From NCBI GenBank assembly GCA_014529385.2, contig CM043970.1:49837898-49901897 (forward strand): a DNA stretch of 64,000 nt, written 5' to 3'. Position numbers and translations under genes: made by a program. Source of the stretch: Adiantum capillus-veneris (Eukaryota; Streptophyta; Polypodiopsida; Polypodiales; Pteridaceae). The notes below the pieces were generated by a model that saw nothing but the letters and a program-made list of their open reading frames with translations, ran no database searches and was not told the origin of the DNA. Numbering within the stretch: position 1 is the first letter of the stretch; every line of letters starts with the position of its first letter. Positions 1 through 12,239 of this stretch are shown here, piece by piece.

Positions 1-690
1 TACCATAGCATCATCTGTAATCAAATACTCTGATGCTTGCTCAAGTAACTGAATGGTGCTAGGATGAGGAGGTAACTGGTAAGTATTATGCTCATGACAA
101 GTGATTATCTACCATTGTTGTACCATCCTTCTGGCCCATACATGAAGCATCTAAAAGTGTTCTAAATATAAGTAATTTTTTTTATCATGCAACTACTCTT
201 GGAATTGAGTAACCTTTTTCTTCCTTAGGTGCTTGTTTAGACTCAACAATGTAGAGTGATCCAAATTAGTATCTAAATCTAAATCTATCAAAATACCTTT
301 TCCTTTTGCTAACCTTTGAACCTCTTGAGCACTCTGTTGCCTTGTGGACTCTTGCTGATTCTACTACCGGGTCTAATCAAATTGGGTCTAATCCTCCTTT
401 GATATGTAGGTATACCACCCTTCCCATTTATGCCTTGTTTATTTTTGGTCTGTTAACCACCCAATTTTTTTTGAACGAGGTGATGAAGGAGAAGGTGTAC
501 TATCATCATCATTGTCATAATTCCCCTTGCGTTTTTTGGGAACTACACCATCCTCCTCATGCTCTTTGTCTTTATCATCCTCATGTTGGGTGTGCAAGTA
601 ATCCATCAATGCTTGATTGACAAAGGTGGTTGTATAATCCTCAGACTTTGCATCTAGATCAAACTTAATGGATCCAACTAAATTTTGAAA
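1..690 (-). pseudogene. Decayed coding remnant, 3' part (unknown protein)
   Basis: On the minus strand a readable frame runs from about 690 to a TAA at 439-441. It is acidic and hydrophilic, contains a lysine/arginine cluster (KKRK) and a Ser/Pro stretch, and then stops. Further short coding-like pieces continue to position 1 in shifting frames with stops. This is probably the downstream part of the same decayed unit seen at 2045-3728, now separated by the inverted-repeat element at 707-2044. I do not recognise the protein. Its surroundings suggest an old retroelement ORF rather than a host gene, but that is inference. Confidence 0.35.
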
Positions 691-706
691 ATCTTTTAAA
701 TTTTAA

Positions 707-2044
707 CACTAGAATGGTAACCTAACAGGACATAAAAGTGTCCTTTCAGTGGTTTTGGGAAAAAATTCCAAAACCATGGTAGATCCACTCATTTTGAAAA
801 ATCCTTTCATGAGCTTATAGTTCAATAAATACTACATATGGAAAAAATGAGAAACTTGTAATTTTTCTCATCCCTTGGTCACTACAAGCCTCCAAAGTTG
901 ATGAACCAGTGCATTTTGCCCAAAACAACAATTTCTTACAATTGATTGCATATAAATAAGAGTGGAGATTTTTGTAGGACATGAGATAAAATGCCTCGTT
1001 AACTTCAATGGGTTGGTGACCAAAACATATGGTTGCTTTTACCTCACTAATTTGTTTTTGGGAAAAAAAATAGGTACAAAAAAGTTGCATTTTTGCCATC
1101 CTACGGACCTATCATCAAAGTTTCTATAGTCACGCTCAATACAGATACTATATACATGTTTTCTTAGTTCCCTTTGGGCCTCTGGATTCAAAAGGAGCCA
1201 TGGAGCATGTCAAAAGGATAATGGATCTCTTACAATTGGAACCTTGGGGGCAATGATAAAGTGCTAAATACAGCAAACATGAAAAAACTGGGTTTAGCAT
1301 TATGACCTCTAGAAACCCATAGAAACTACTCAATATCTAGCCAAGTTTGTAGTCTATGATTAGATATGGTTACTACCTACAAAATACACACAATTGGCCT
1401 AAGAAACTAGCAATATTGAGAAAGTTATATTTGCTACTCTAAAATGTATCGTATTCTTCAGCAATCAAAAAACTCAACCATCATCATATACTATGCTATA
1501 TAGCATATTAGGTCCCCCAAAACTCAAGGAAGATTAGCTTTATGTTATACATTACACTTACACAATCAAAATTGAATTTGGATATCAAGAAAGCCACCAA
1601 AAAAATCGTAAAAGTGCTAATTTTTGCCAAAAAACAGGATTATGCAATTCTTGTAAATTGGTCATAACTTTCAATTTTAACACTTAGCTCTCCCTACAAG
1701 CATCAAAACATGTTGAGAACTATGAAGGCCTAACCTCTAGCCATCTAAACCTCACAAACATGAAGTTTAGAGTGGTATAGTTGCCAAAAATTGAAAAAAA
1801 GCCAAAAGGAGGACTTGTTTTTTCACACAGTTTAGGTTAAAAAATGTTGTGCAAGAGTAAGGTTAATGTGAGATTGATACTAAAAAAAAAATGCTAAGTT
1901 TTTTTCAGCTCACAAGGAAACTTTGTGGATATATAGCACCTAGAAGTTCATTTTCATACTCTTCAAATAATTCAAGCAAAATGGTCACTTAACAGGACAC
2001 AAAAGTGTCCAAGGACATAAAAGTGTCCTTTTACCATTCTAGTG
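707..2044. mobile_element. CACTA-like non-autonomous TIR element
   Basis: The two ends are exact inverted repeats: CACTAGAATGGTAA at 707-720 and its reverse complement at 2031-2044 (16 bp if the adjoining AA/TT is counted). Next to each end are short hairpin-forming motifs of the type GGACA...TGTCC. The interior (about 1.3 kb) is AT-rich with no credible coding frame. The CACTA start matches the hallmark of the En/Spm superfamily. The target duplication is not clear: TAA/TTT for the 14-bp end, or TTT/TTT if the repeat begins at AACACTA. It sits inside a decayed coding unit, which supports insertion. Confidence 0.5.
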
Positions 2045-3728
2045 TTTTTGCTATATTACCATCCAAGTCAGAGATATCCACCAAGGACTAATAAATTTAT
2101 TTGTCCATAATGGCCTCCTTCAAAGTTTTGTGAATTTCTTGGAGAGCTTAAGGTAGATTTCTTCTGATTAAGTAGCACCCTTAGTGCTTTACTTGGGTTG
2201 AGTGCTTCCTTTTTTGCTTCTTCCAGAACTGCTGTCTAGGTAGTCAACTGATCAATTTTCTTCAGCTGCATAGACATGACCCATTCATCCTTCTCTTGAT
2301 CAGTTGATGTTGTAGATTGAGATCCTTTAGTCAAAACGTATCCTTCTTATACTTGTCAGCTTGAGATCAAGCTTGTTCCAGTTCTGCCTTCAGTGTAGTC
2401 AATTTAGAAGTTGGAATAGAACCTTGGGCTCCCATCATCTGACCAACAACACTTATGATGGTGTTTCACTTGGCCTGAAATATGGTGACACATACATCAA
2501 TAATAGTGTCACGATCAGTTTGATCTGTTTCATACACCATTAAGGATGTTTGGTAGGGAACCAAGAGCTGCTCATCATTTTTGATCACAAAATCCCCACC
2601 ATAGGCTTCTTTTGAATTCTTTGCAAGTGGTATATGACTGGATGCTGAATTGGAGTATGAATAACTAGAGCAATTTTGAAAGTACTAGCTAGAGCCTGAT
2701 CCTTTTCCTTATATTCAGTAGTCATTGGGGGTGCATTAGGTAGATCAATAGCCTTATCAGAAAAAGTCCCCTTTGTTTGCTCTACTTTATATGGTGACTT
2801 CTTTAGATCATCTGATGCTGTTGTTGAATTCTGCTTGGCTTTAAACTGTGCAAGTACATTTGAGACTTTTAGTTTCTTTGTTGATGCTCGCTTCGAAGTG
2901 CCGACCTTCGACTATTTGGTTGTCATTTTTAAGACAGTTGTGATAAGAGCTAGTTCCCATCCCTAACCTTCTTGTGTCTCCTATTCACTGTTCTAAGTAT
3001 CTTCAGTTACTTTTATCTCGACTTTCTTCCAGGTAGTGGTAGCATTGATATGAGGTGTAATACAAGTAGCCCAATATACAAAGTGCTATGCATACCATGC
3101 TTTAAACAAATTTTGTGTCTTCATTTTTGTAGTTTGTTGCATCAAGCTATTATGCAACGAATATCAGCTTTAGGATTTGTAATTTTGGCAAGCAGCATGT
3201 TGAACAACTTCTTAACAACATAAGTGAGGTTTTTCTTCAAGATGATAGCCTCAAATAAAAACTAGCATGCTGGTTTTTATTCTAGAGCTAATAATAGAAT
3301 GCCTTAGCCTCTAGTCCTTCTCTTCTTCCTTGCCTAACTGTCTTCCTTCATAAAATTACTGACTTATTCAATTGAATAGGGTTTTTCTCTGGTTGAAAAT
3401 GGTAAATGCAAAACATGAGATATTGTTGCTAGTGTTTCTTGCAGTGATTTTCCTTTAATCTTGGTAGTATCTGTATCTAGTTGAACATGTCCACTGCTTG
3501 CTGTATAAATCTTGCATCAAAGTAGATCCTAGTGGCTTCCAGTCGCACCTCCATACCCCACAGTTTGAGCAATGACCTTTCACTTTGGTGGAAGATATAC
3601 TTCCTAATCTTATGATGAGGTACTAAACATTCCTATTCAATTGGACTTACTAATTCTTCAAGCTCTACAGTCTGAGCATCAATTTTTGCTTGCATGGTTT
3701 TTGACATTAATTGCTTATGCTTGCCCAT
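2045..3728 (-). pseudogene. Decayed coding remnant, 5' part (unknown protein)
   Basis: A minus-strand frame opens at an ATG (3726-3728) followed by a basic start (MGKHKQ) and stays coding-like down to about 2045, with several in-frame stops and frame changes. Recognisable character includes a helical stretch and a Lys/Ser-rich region near 2880-2930. There is no zinc knuckle, protease, RT or integrase motif. Together with 1-690 it may be one ancestral ORF of roughly 2.4 kb split by the TIR element. Function is unknown; a retroelement-associated ORF is one possibility. Confidence 0.35.
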
Positions 3729-4171
3729 TTATGAACCCTATGAAGGACTTAGTCTAGAGAAGGAGAACTCACTTCAAGAATGGTGAACCAAAGTAGGAAC
3801 ACTTTAGCATTTCTGGCTGCACAAATTTTCTAAGGAAGGTGAAAGAATCAATGAAGGTGATGCGTGCTCATCAGTAAGCTATGTGGACGATGGGGATGCA
3901 AGCGTTGGAAGCTCTATAGGCCAAGGACCTAATTGCACGAATCATTGAGGAAAGAAAACCAAATCATGCACTCTTTGCATAGTTATACAAATATGCACTC
4001 TTTGCATAGTTATACAAATATGTGACATGAATGCACCATGCTTCTATTGCCTTGAGCTTTTATCCACCATTTTTGACACGACGCGCATGCATTGGTCGAT
4101 ATTTCTGGTGATTACTGACAAGATTTTCCCAATAATTTGATCAATAATTTTTTTTCCAGTGACCGTTATTC
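3729..4171. other. Non-coding spacer with a 27-bp tandem duplication
   Basis: No gene is visible here. A 27-bp unit starting ATGCACTCTTTGCATAG occurs twice in tandem at 3966-3992 and 3993-4019. The stretch ends at the target site of element A. Confidence 0.6.
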
Positions 4172-4176
4172 ACTTT

Positions 4177-4724
4177 TGTTGTGGCGGTTACGCCGCTAGC
4201 GGTGGCTATGATAGCGAGAACTCAACTGACAAACAAGAATGTCAGACGAGGACGGAGCTTGACCCGCAAGCGCATGGAAACAAATAGGTGGGTGTCAAAT
4301 CCGTACTACGAACAAATGCTATCCGAAACATGATCTAGAGTCATCGAATCAGCCTCAAACTCAAAGGGGGGGTCTCTACACTAGGTAAGGACAATACCCT
4401 ATGAATCTACAATACAATCTCAACCTGCAACCACTCCGTGCGGTAAACGCGTATGAAGACAGGCCGAAAAATACAGGTGACTGAATCTTGACTCCGATGG
4501 TACTAATGTGTAGCTCTACTCACTGCGGTTCTATAGATATATGGCACGCTCAATTCCGACACACAGGTAGGGAGAAAACTCACATAGAAGCTCGTGGGAG
4601 CTCCCCTCGCGTAGAAGCCGAATGCACGTACGCTTGGTATCTGTGCGTAGCTCTCGCCGTTGCTAACACAGTGGTGGTGTCTCTTCTCCAATGGCGGCTC
4701 CGTAGCTCGCGTAGCAAGAGGATA

Positions 4725-4761
<37 letters not shown>

Positions 4762-5055
4762 ACAGTCACGGCGCTCAGAAACTCACCTTGATTAATGATT
4801 CAAAATTGTGTCCTTAGGTTTACAAAAATTGGCTCTTATACCTCAGCTTGGAGGGGTGAAAACATCTCTAATCTAATTACATAAGCAAGTGAAACTACTA
4901 GGGGAATACAAGCTGGAAACTCAATTGAGTCCCCCTAATTACAATGAATTGGCTCCATGAAAAAACTGAAATGTCGGAAAGACATTTATTACAATAAGTG
5001 TTTACAAAAACATGAGTGTGAGCAAAAATGCATAGGTGTGGTCCTCCGCACAACA
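4177..5055 (-). repeat. Element A 3' LTR
   Basis: This is 879 bp, TG...CA, following the polypurine tract in the element's sense. It aligns along its length with 38398-39345 but lacks 77 bp present there at 38518-38594, and it has an expanded CT run. Many point differences show that the insertion is old. The flank is ACTTT at 4172-4176. Confidence 0.93.
4726..4759. repeat. (CT)n microsatellite inside the LTR
   Basis: About 17 CT units lie within the 3' LTR of element A. The matching site in the other LTR (near 39025-39045) is short and interrupted, so the run expanded after insertion. Confidence 0.85.
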
Positions 5056-5091
5056 CTCCCCCCCTCCGCGTTCATGTCGTCCCTGGCATGA
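5056..5091 (-). other. Element A polypurine tract and adjacent stem-loop
   Basis: On the minus strand a purine run (GCGGAGGGGGGGAG) ends exactly at the 3' LTR. This is the usual primer for plus-strand DNA synthesis. About 15 nt upstream in the element's sense lies an imperfect stem (TCATG/CATGA arms at 5072-5091). Confidence 0.85.
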
Positions 5092-5107
5092 CATCCTTGC
5101 TTTGTCT

Positions 5108-8100
5108 TTAGTGGAGTCCCGTCGATTTCAACATCTGAAGATGTGACTCGTATCTCAGGTTTCCAATGGTCAGTGTAGGGCTGAATATCTTACTTTCATG
5201 AGTAAAGAAACCAATGTAGAATGCCTCCTTAAAGGCTTGCATGTGGAAGCTCGGCATAAACATGATTGTCTGATAAAAGAGGTGTAATACTTTTGGAGAT
5301 GGCTGCAAGGCTAGATCATACATCATATCTGTCACTGTGTCGGCCGTTGACAACAATGTTGAGCTGGTAGCTTTATCCGACGCGAACACTTCAATGCAAG
5401 CCAATAATTTTCTGCAAATATTTTTGAGCATTTGACACGAAAGGTCAGGAGAGCCAGTAAAGAGCTTAATGGTGCCCGTTAGGGTTTTCACCATGTAGGC
5501 CTTACTTATTCTCTCTCCCACCTTCGGTCCTGGCATCCTGGGGTAATTAAGCCAATTTGGCTTCTTTGCTGTGATTCTGCCATGCTCTTGCCAACTCCTG
5601 AATCGTGGCACTGGATAGGATGTTGCATCTTCTCTAACTTCCTTGGGTGCCTCCACCAAATAGATTAAGTAGGTTGGGTACTTTGTCAACCACCCTTTCC
5701 TCCATCTCGGCTGGGAGTCTACTATCTTCTTTGATTCATCCTCTTTTGTGATGTCGCCTTCGTATAGCATGACATATTGCTCCTCTTCTAGCCTTTTCTT
5801 TGTTTTCAGCACTTCAAACTTTAGTAGAGGAAGGGGCAATGTAGGTTGCATCCACTGTTCTTGCAGCACCTTAGTATCCAACCCATGAAGTCTGATGGAG
5901 AACAGGAGTTTTCTTTCCCACTCCATGGCCACCTTTGCACTCTCCTCTGTTGCCTGAATATCTGTTTTCCTCCTCCTCGATAAGTCTTGATGTTGTGGCC
6001 TCTTCTTGTGCTGGGGCTGGATCTTCAATAGTTGTGGCTTCCCCAGTCTCTGGTAGCTCCACGACTGCCCCGCCTGTTTCTTCTTGCTGAGCCTCTGTAT
6101 CTTTAATCATTTTGTCTTGTAGATCTTGGAGCTACTTTTGGAGGGCCTCATTCTCCGCTCTCAATGCTTGGTTCTTTGATGTAAGTAATTCTTTTGCAGC
6201 CAATGAGCCCTCCGCAATGTGCAATCTCTGCACTTGCTCTAGCCGCAATTCTCTTTGCAAGCTCCGGACTTGATCTTCCAGAATAGGGGCTATTGCTCCC
6301 TCTGGCTCTACTCCTGCTCTGCTAGCTCTTGGTGTGGATCTAAGCCTTAAGATTGTTCTCTCCTACAACTCCATCCTGTCTTGTAGCTCAATGAGCTCGT
6401 CCTTTGTAGCTTCCAATTCATCTTCAATTCTTTCTTTGGCTTCTTGTGCACTGGCCACCTCTCTTGAAGCATTAGCAAGTTGGAGGATTAGTCCATCTCT
6501 TTCATTTTCTGCTTCAAAGAGAGATGCCCTGAGGTACTCTGATTCTTTTAGTGCACTCTCATATTTTGTTTCCAGCTCATCTTCTCTCTTTTCCACTTCT
6601 TCTTTGCTGTCCCTCATTGTCTTTGATCGGGCTTTGATCTGCTGCAATAGTTGATGCACTTTCTGGATATCTCTTTCATCCTCATCTTCAAGCTCAAGTG
6701 CTCTTTCTACTACAGTCTCCTATAGCTTTAACTCATCCTTTTCCTTCTCAGGTACTAACCTCTGCTCTCTGTCTAATCTATTCTTGGTCCTCCTCTCTGT
6801 TCCTCTCCGTTCTTCTTGTGCTATGGCAATGCCATACACAACCTTGAGGGCCTCTTCTTGCGTATATCCTGTGTCTAATAGAGCATCATATTGCTCTTTC
6901 TTCTCTTGAACTGGATCTGTTGTCTTCTCCTCTTGCTGTATTTCAATCTTTTCTAGCACATCCACCTCAGCTTCAGTAGTCGTCTCCTCCACTATCTTTT
7001 CCTTTCCTTTAGGACTTGGCTCCTCTACCTTGCCCTTCCCTTGTCACCTCTTTTTAATTCAGCTTTAAGGTGCTGAACTTCTGCTTCAGTGTATGGCTCT
7101 ACTGGTTGCTACTCCAAGATAGCTTCTGATTCTTCATAAGCCTTGATATATTGATCGTACTGATCAATATTTGGTCTTGTTGAGCTGGCTCTGCCGACTT
7201 TTGTTGGGTCTGGTACCCACTTTTCCTCAAAATCTCCTTTTAAAGCTCGCTCGGCTCTAAACTGTTCAATCAACCTCTCCATTCTGGCTCTTAGTTTGCT
7301 TTGGAGCGGGTTTCTTCTTGGTCTTCTTCTTGAGGGGATCGTCTTCCTCTTCTTCTGGCTCGGAAACAATTTCTAGTTTTTGCCTTGCCCTTGTTGACAC
7401 TCTCTTTGTGACCTCTGGCTAGTCTTCATCTTCATCTATCTCTTTTAGCCATTGGTTTTGCGAGGGAGCCTTTGCCCACTGGTCCCTTTCTCCGATAGCT
7501 TCATAAGCTATCTTAGTCAACACTTCGGCTCCTCCAATGTACTTTGGCTTCTCGTTTTGCAAAGCAATTACTTGCTCATGGATGTGCTGAGCATAATTGA
7601 CTTCCTTCAGAATGTTGCTCTTTATTGCCCAAGTGATTGTTGTGGCAATAACATGTGGTGGTGTGGTATACTTATGTGGCCTTTTGCTGCATATGTGTAA
7701 AAACTGGTTGTTGAGCTAGCAAAGCTTTGCCGCTCTCGGATCTACTATGTCTTCATAGGTGGCATTTTGCTTCTTTGGCCCATACACTTCTATGGCTTCC
7801 CATCTTTCTCTAACTGAGCATGCTTTGTTGTACAGCTTCAGAGCATCTGCAATGAGCTGAGGAGTGATAACCACTTCAACCTTTTCCCTGTCCAAGGCTG
7901 TGAGTGTAGCCTTTCCGTCTTTCTGTATGGTGGTTGCCAACTCATATACTCTTTGAGTGTCTACTCCTAATGGTCTGGAAGTGAAGAAGTTGTGGAGATC
8001 TGCCCTTTCCAGGTATCTGCTTATCTCCTCTGTTCTGCTGTAGTCCACCAGTTCTTGGGGAATCATTAGGATATCCACTGTTTGTCCCCGTGGGTCTCTG

Positions 8101-8264
8101 AAAGTACCTTGTATATCTTTATCCCCTGTTCTTCTAACACTGCTTCTTCTACCCAAGTCTTTGTGGGCTTGAGAGTCTCTCGAGGAATAGAAAATGGCTC
8201 GGCTTCTGCTATTGCTTCCTTGAGTGTCGGTCTCTTTCTCTTTGCTGACTACTTCCCTGAATCC
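5108..8264 (-). pseudogene. Element A 3' ORF: coiled-coil protein, broken
   Basis: This is a degraded copy of the same ORF found in element B at 52779-56168. The probable start is the ATG near 8262-8264, followed by a basic segment (SAKRKRP) resembling a nuclear localisation signal; a stop falls at codon 6. In order: an N-terminal globular domain (about 8240-7480); a helical stretch with RFRAERALKGD-like sequence near 7250; a short GYTQEEA motif near 6860; a long Glu/Lys/Leu-rich coiled coil (about 6660-6100); and a conserved C-terminal domain of about 270 residues (5108 to about 5960) with WLTKYP and TGSPDL motifs. Several frameshifts and stops break it. The TAG at 7716-7718 corresponds to CAG in B. 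No signal peptide or transmembrane helix is evident, so I do not call it env-like. Function unknown. Confidence 0.7.
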
Positions 8265-8434
8265 ATGGATCCTGTAACTCCAATTTCAGAAGTTAGCGTC
8301 TTTTTCAGTACTGAAAGCCGAAATTGATCTTTTAACTATTCAAATGACTTAAAAATTGAAACATAAGCTATTCAGAGCCTAAGGATGCAATGCATGTGGA
8401 AAAATGTGCAATTTGGGTGCAAAATCATGCTGGA

Positions 8435-8456
8435 GACATCCTACGCGTATGATGTC
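8435..8456. repeat. 22-bp palindrome, element A 3' array copy 1
   Basis: The core CATCCTACGCGTATGATG has GACATC/GATGTC arms and one mispaired position. It lies 283 bp from the next copy at 16160 once N1 and one target duplication are removed, so N1 landed inside this repeat array. Confidence 0.8.
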
Positions 8457-8487
8457 TTTTGTGTCAAAATGGCTTGATATTGGTTGT

Positions 8488-9429
8488 TGTTGGAGTCTCG
8501 CCATAGCATAGGCAATCTCCCACAAATCTATCAATCCGGAGAGAGAGAGCATGACCCGGCTAGGGCTTGGAGGCATCACACAAAGAATGTGCGAGAGCGT
8601 CATCGGATGCAAAGATTGAGAGGATTCAAGAGTGTGCATCCTCCAATGCAATTAGAAATCATCCCAAATCAACTAATGCTAATCGCACATCAAGCATCAA
8701 TTTCAAGCAATCATCTACACACATCAAGCAACGAAGTGAAACACACTAATCTTGGAATCTCTCAAGCACAACTCTAATTACATGCATTGACGATTAAGCA
8801 CACAAGATCGCATTCAAGTCGGCCACCCCAACCATGACCATCATGGTGTCCAAATCAAGTCACACATAATCAAATTAAGCTCAAGGCTTCTTAAACCTAC
8901 ACACACACAAGCACACCATTAGAGGACAACTCTAATCCCTCAATCACGAGTACGCCCACTCCGCTTAATCGAGAGAGTTAGATAAGGACTCCACTAATCG
9001 GATAGCTTAGCATAAGTAAGAGTTAGATTAGAGAAGATCAACACTTCAAAACAATGAAGGAAAGTAGATAAACATGATTGACAACATAATGAAGACTAGA
9101 TTAATTAAGAGAGGATTACACTAATTACATGTGATTAGCACTAGCCTTCTAAGCATGGGCATTAAGCTCAAAGGCTAGGCCATCAAGACCTCCTCTAGGG
9201 AGAGAGTTCTCAAAAGGACCACTCAAGAATGACCTCTCATTAAGCATAGGGCTCTTTTATAGTTTTGGGCCTCAAACCCTTCAACTATGGGATAAAGTGA
9301 GCTCTCTAGCCTAGACTCATACAACTTTGGAACTCCTAAATGAGCCCAAGCCCTATACAATGAAAAGTAAATACTGTGCACATCCACAACTTGGTGCATA
9401 ATTGGTGTAGCCGTTAGCCGCTTCTAACA
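8488..9429 (-). repeat. N1 3' LTR
   Basis: 942 bp, TGTTGG...CTAACA, same length as the partner at 14983-15924 and with no difference that I could find by eye. It follows the polypurine tract in the element's sense. Confidence 0.95.
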
Positions 9430-9467
9430 TTCCCCCCTTCCTAATTTGGCGCACGTCCTCGTGTGCC
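9430..9467 (-). other. N1 polypurine tract and adjacent stem-loop
   Basis: On the minus strand GGAAGGGGGGAA abuts the 3' LTR. Just upstream in the element's sense is a stem with 7 of 8 paired bases and loop TCCT (plus strand) at 9448-9467. Confidence 0.8.
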
Positions 9468-12239
9468 GGTGAAGCAAGACACGGTGACATGGTAGAAAGC
9501 AAGTCCAAGGAAGAAATGTTAAGCTGCAAAACATAAGAACAAGTAATGAGTATCAAAGGCCACCAAGATTGAATATAACATGAAGCATAAATGAACAATC
9601 ATGCAAAGTGATTTTTTGCTTCTAAAAGATGGGTCAATCATAGTCAAAAACTAGACAACATAAAGCAAAAAAATACTCAAACTATTGTGAAGATTAAACC
9701 ACTTGAAATTTCAGTTTTATGCATGAAACACAAGTTATCAATTATGACCCTAAGCTAATGCAAGTTCATAAACCTACTAGCCTAAAAACTATGTGAACAA
9801 TCTTAATAAATCATTCAAGTCTATCATGTCTATGGGCTATAAAAAGGCTCCTAATCTATTAGTACATTGTCAAAGCTTTTTGAAGCTCATGGAAGTTTTG
9901 ATTTAGCCATTCATTGAAAATTTAAAGCAAAATCACAAGGCTACCACCCCAAGGCAAGTCTAGGTGCGACTCTCAGCTCCTTGAACCCTCAAGAAGGTTT
10001 TCCAAAAGCCTACTAGCTTACCAAGGCGATGGCTAACCCCTATCAACCCAGGGCATCGGTTTAGGGCTTTGACCAAGCGAGCCAAAGTGATTCCCCTCGC
10101 CTACCAAGTGTCAATAAGGCGCTAGGCCTCACATAGACACAACATAACATATAATTTTTATTTTCATGTGCCTTAGTAGCATTTTTGCTACTTTTTTGGA
10201 CACTTCTTTGCTTCATGGTTCATTTTTTAGCACATTTTTATTGCTTCCTTTATGAGATATTTATGGCAATTGGACTAAAAAAGATTAAAGCCTAATCATA
10301 GCCCTAGGTCGTGACAAAAATGAATGGAATATTACGACTATCACTAAGAATCTAGGACTAGCAAGAAATGAACCTACATTAACCTAAGGTCAAGGCCAAT
10401 TACCTATGATTTGCATTCATAAAACCTAATTTTTTGGTGAGTTTAATTTTCACAAAGTAGGGTGTTGAAACTTTACAATGTCTAGCTTTTGAACATGAAA
10501 AACCCATAGCTTAGAAGCAAAATTTAAAGCAAGCAAGAGAGTGGAGAGATGAACAAAGAGCAAAATCATGGAAGGATTACACCTATTCATGCTTCTTTTG
10601 AGCATCCTTGAGCAAGCATCCCCTTTGTAGAGAAGTCTCTTGATCCCTTTTATTTGCAAAAGAAGCTTTTTGAAGCTAAGTGTGAACACAAGCTCCAAAA
10701 GCCAATTATTGAAATATAAAAGCACACCAAAAAACATTAATGGATACCTAAAGCTAGGGTCTTGCATACCCGAATTTGCAAAATGGAAAAAACCCAAGGG
10801 AAAAAAATACCTTTGGTTATGCACATGATGCTCTAAAGTAGCAAATTTATGCATACATAACAACCATGAGAGATAAGTCTAGCTTCTACATAAGCAAATT
10901 TTGCAATTTTTACCATCTCTCATGCATGATTCCAAAGTTTGATTAGTTTCAAGCTCACTTGAAGTATGAATTAAAAACAAACCAAGAGCTGAAAATAATG
11001 CAACGTTATGAAGTGAAGTAAAGTGGCTCTCGATAGCCAAATTTTACATTTCAAAGATTTCCAAAAAGTTGGCTAACAACTAGCTCACATGAAATTTTAC
11101 ATTTTTTAGTGCAATCTATGAGCTAGAAATGACTGCAACTTGATGAAATGAAAATTATGGCTCTTACTAGCCAAATTTGTACTTGAAAGCTCAAATGTTG
11201 GCTAAACACTAGGTCAAATGAACAAATTTGCATTTTTAGACCAAGCTATGAGCTAGCGTTACAACTTTAATCCAAATATGGAATGGCTCTAATTAGCCAA
11301 ATTTTGCAAATTTTGCAATGATGACCCCTTCTTGGATAATTTTGAAGTCACACTCTTGCCACAACCCTTTAAAACAATTCAAATCATTAGTGCATGAAAG
11401 CATTTATCAATGAATACAAGCACTAAAACTTTCATGTTCAACCACAACCCAAAATTTTAATGCTCTTTCTTGGCTACCAAACAAGCTTCATTTTAGTGCT
11501 TTGAAATGATTTTTCATTCAGTTCGAGCAATAAAATATAACAGACAAATTCAAGTCCAAGAACAGAGTCCTGACCAAGCAAGCACTAAAAATATATCAAT
11601 CACTCATAAGCCCAAAATTTTCATGATCTCTCATGGTCATTCACAGAATCTCAATTTTTAGTGCCATGCAAGGATTTTCATTTAATTTAAGCACTAAAGT
11701 CTCAACCAGCTCAACCGTTGCGCAAGCCCTTGCTTAACAGAGCAAACATAATCTAGGAAAAGAGAAAATCAAATGATGAGACGATTTTTCAATTCTCTTG
11801 CGGTGACCAATGAAATTTTCATTTCAATGCAGTTCAATGTCAATATCTTCAATTTCATGCCGACTCAAAACAACATTAAGTTGGTATGATACGCAAAGCT
11901 TCACTGTTTATGCATTTTATAAGAAAATCATCACAATGAAATGCACCAAAATTTGATTTTTCTCAATCTCGTGAAGCAATTTTAGCACACAAAAAGGCTA
12001 TTCATAAAAGATGCATCCAATCAATCCAAGCATCAAACTCTTATTACGAACCAGAAGCCCTGCAATTTTTGTGAGACCCAATCGTACACAAATCCTGTCT
12101 TATTTTTTTGTTTTTCGTTATGAGGTCAAATGCCAATTCAATGCAATGTAAAGGTGTCCAAATGTGGGGTGTGAACCTCCTCTTGTTTATTTATTTATTT
12201 TTTTCATTAAAAAAGGATGGTTTTTTTTTTCTGTTTGCT

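Noticed and set aside
4488-4769. Frames on both strands in the LTR near the CT run
   Set aside because: They lie inside element A's LTR and depend on the expanded repeat; no conserved counterpart in the other LTR.
5108-8264. Env-like protein in the 3' ORF
   Set aside because: The position fits, but I see no signal peptide, membrane helix or cleavage pattern; it reads as a soluble coiled-coil protein.
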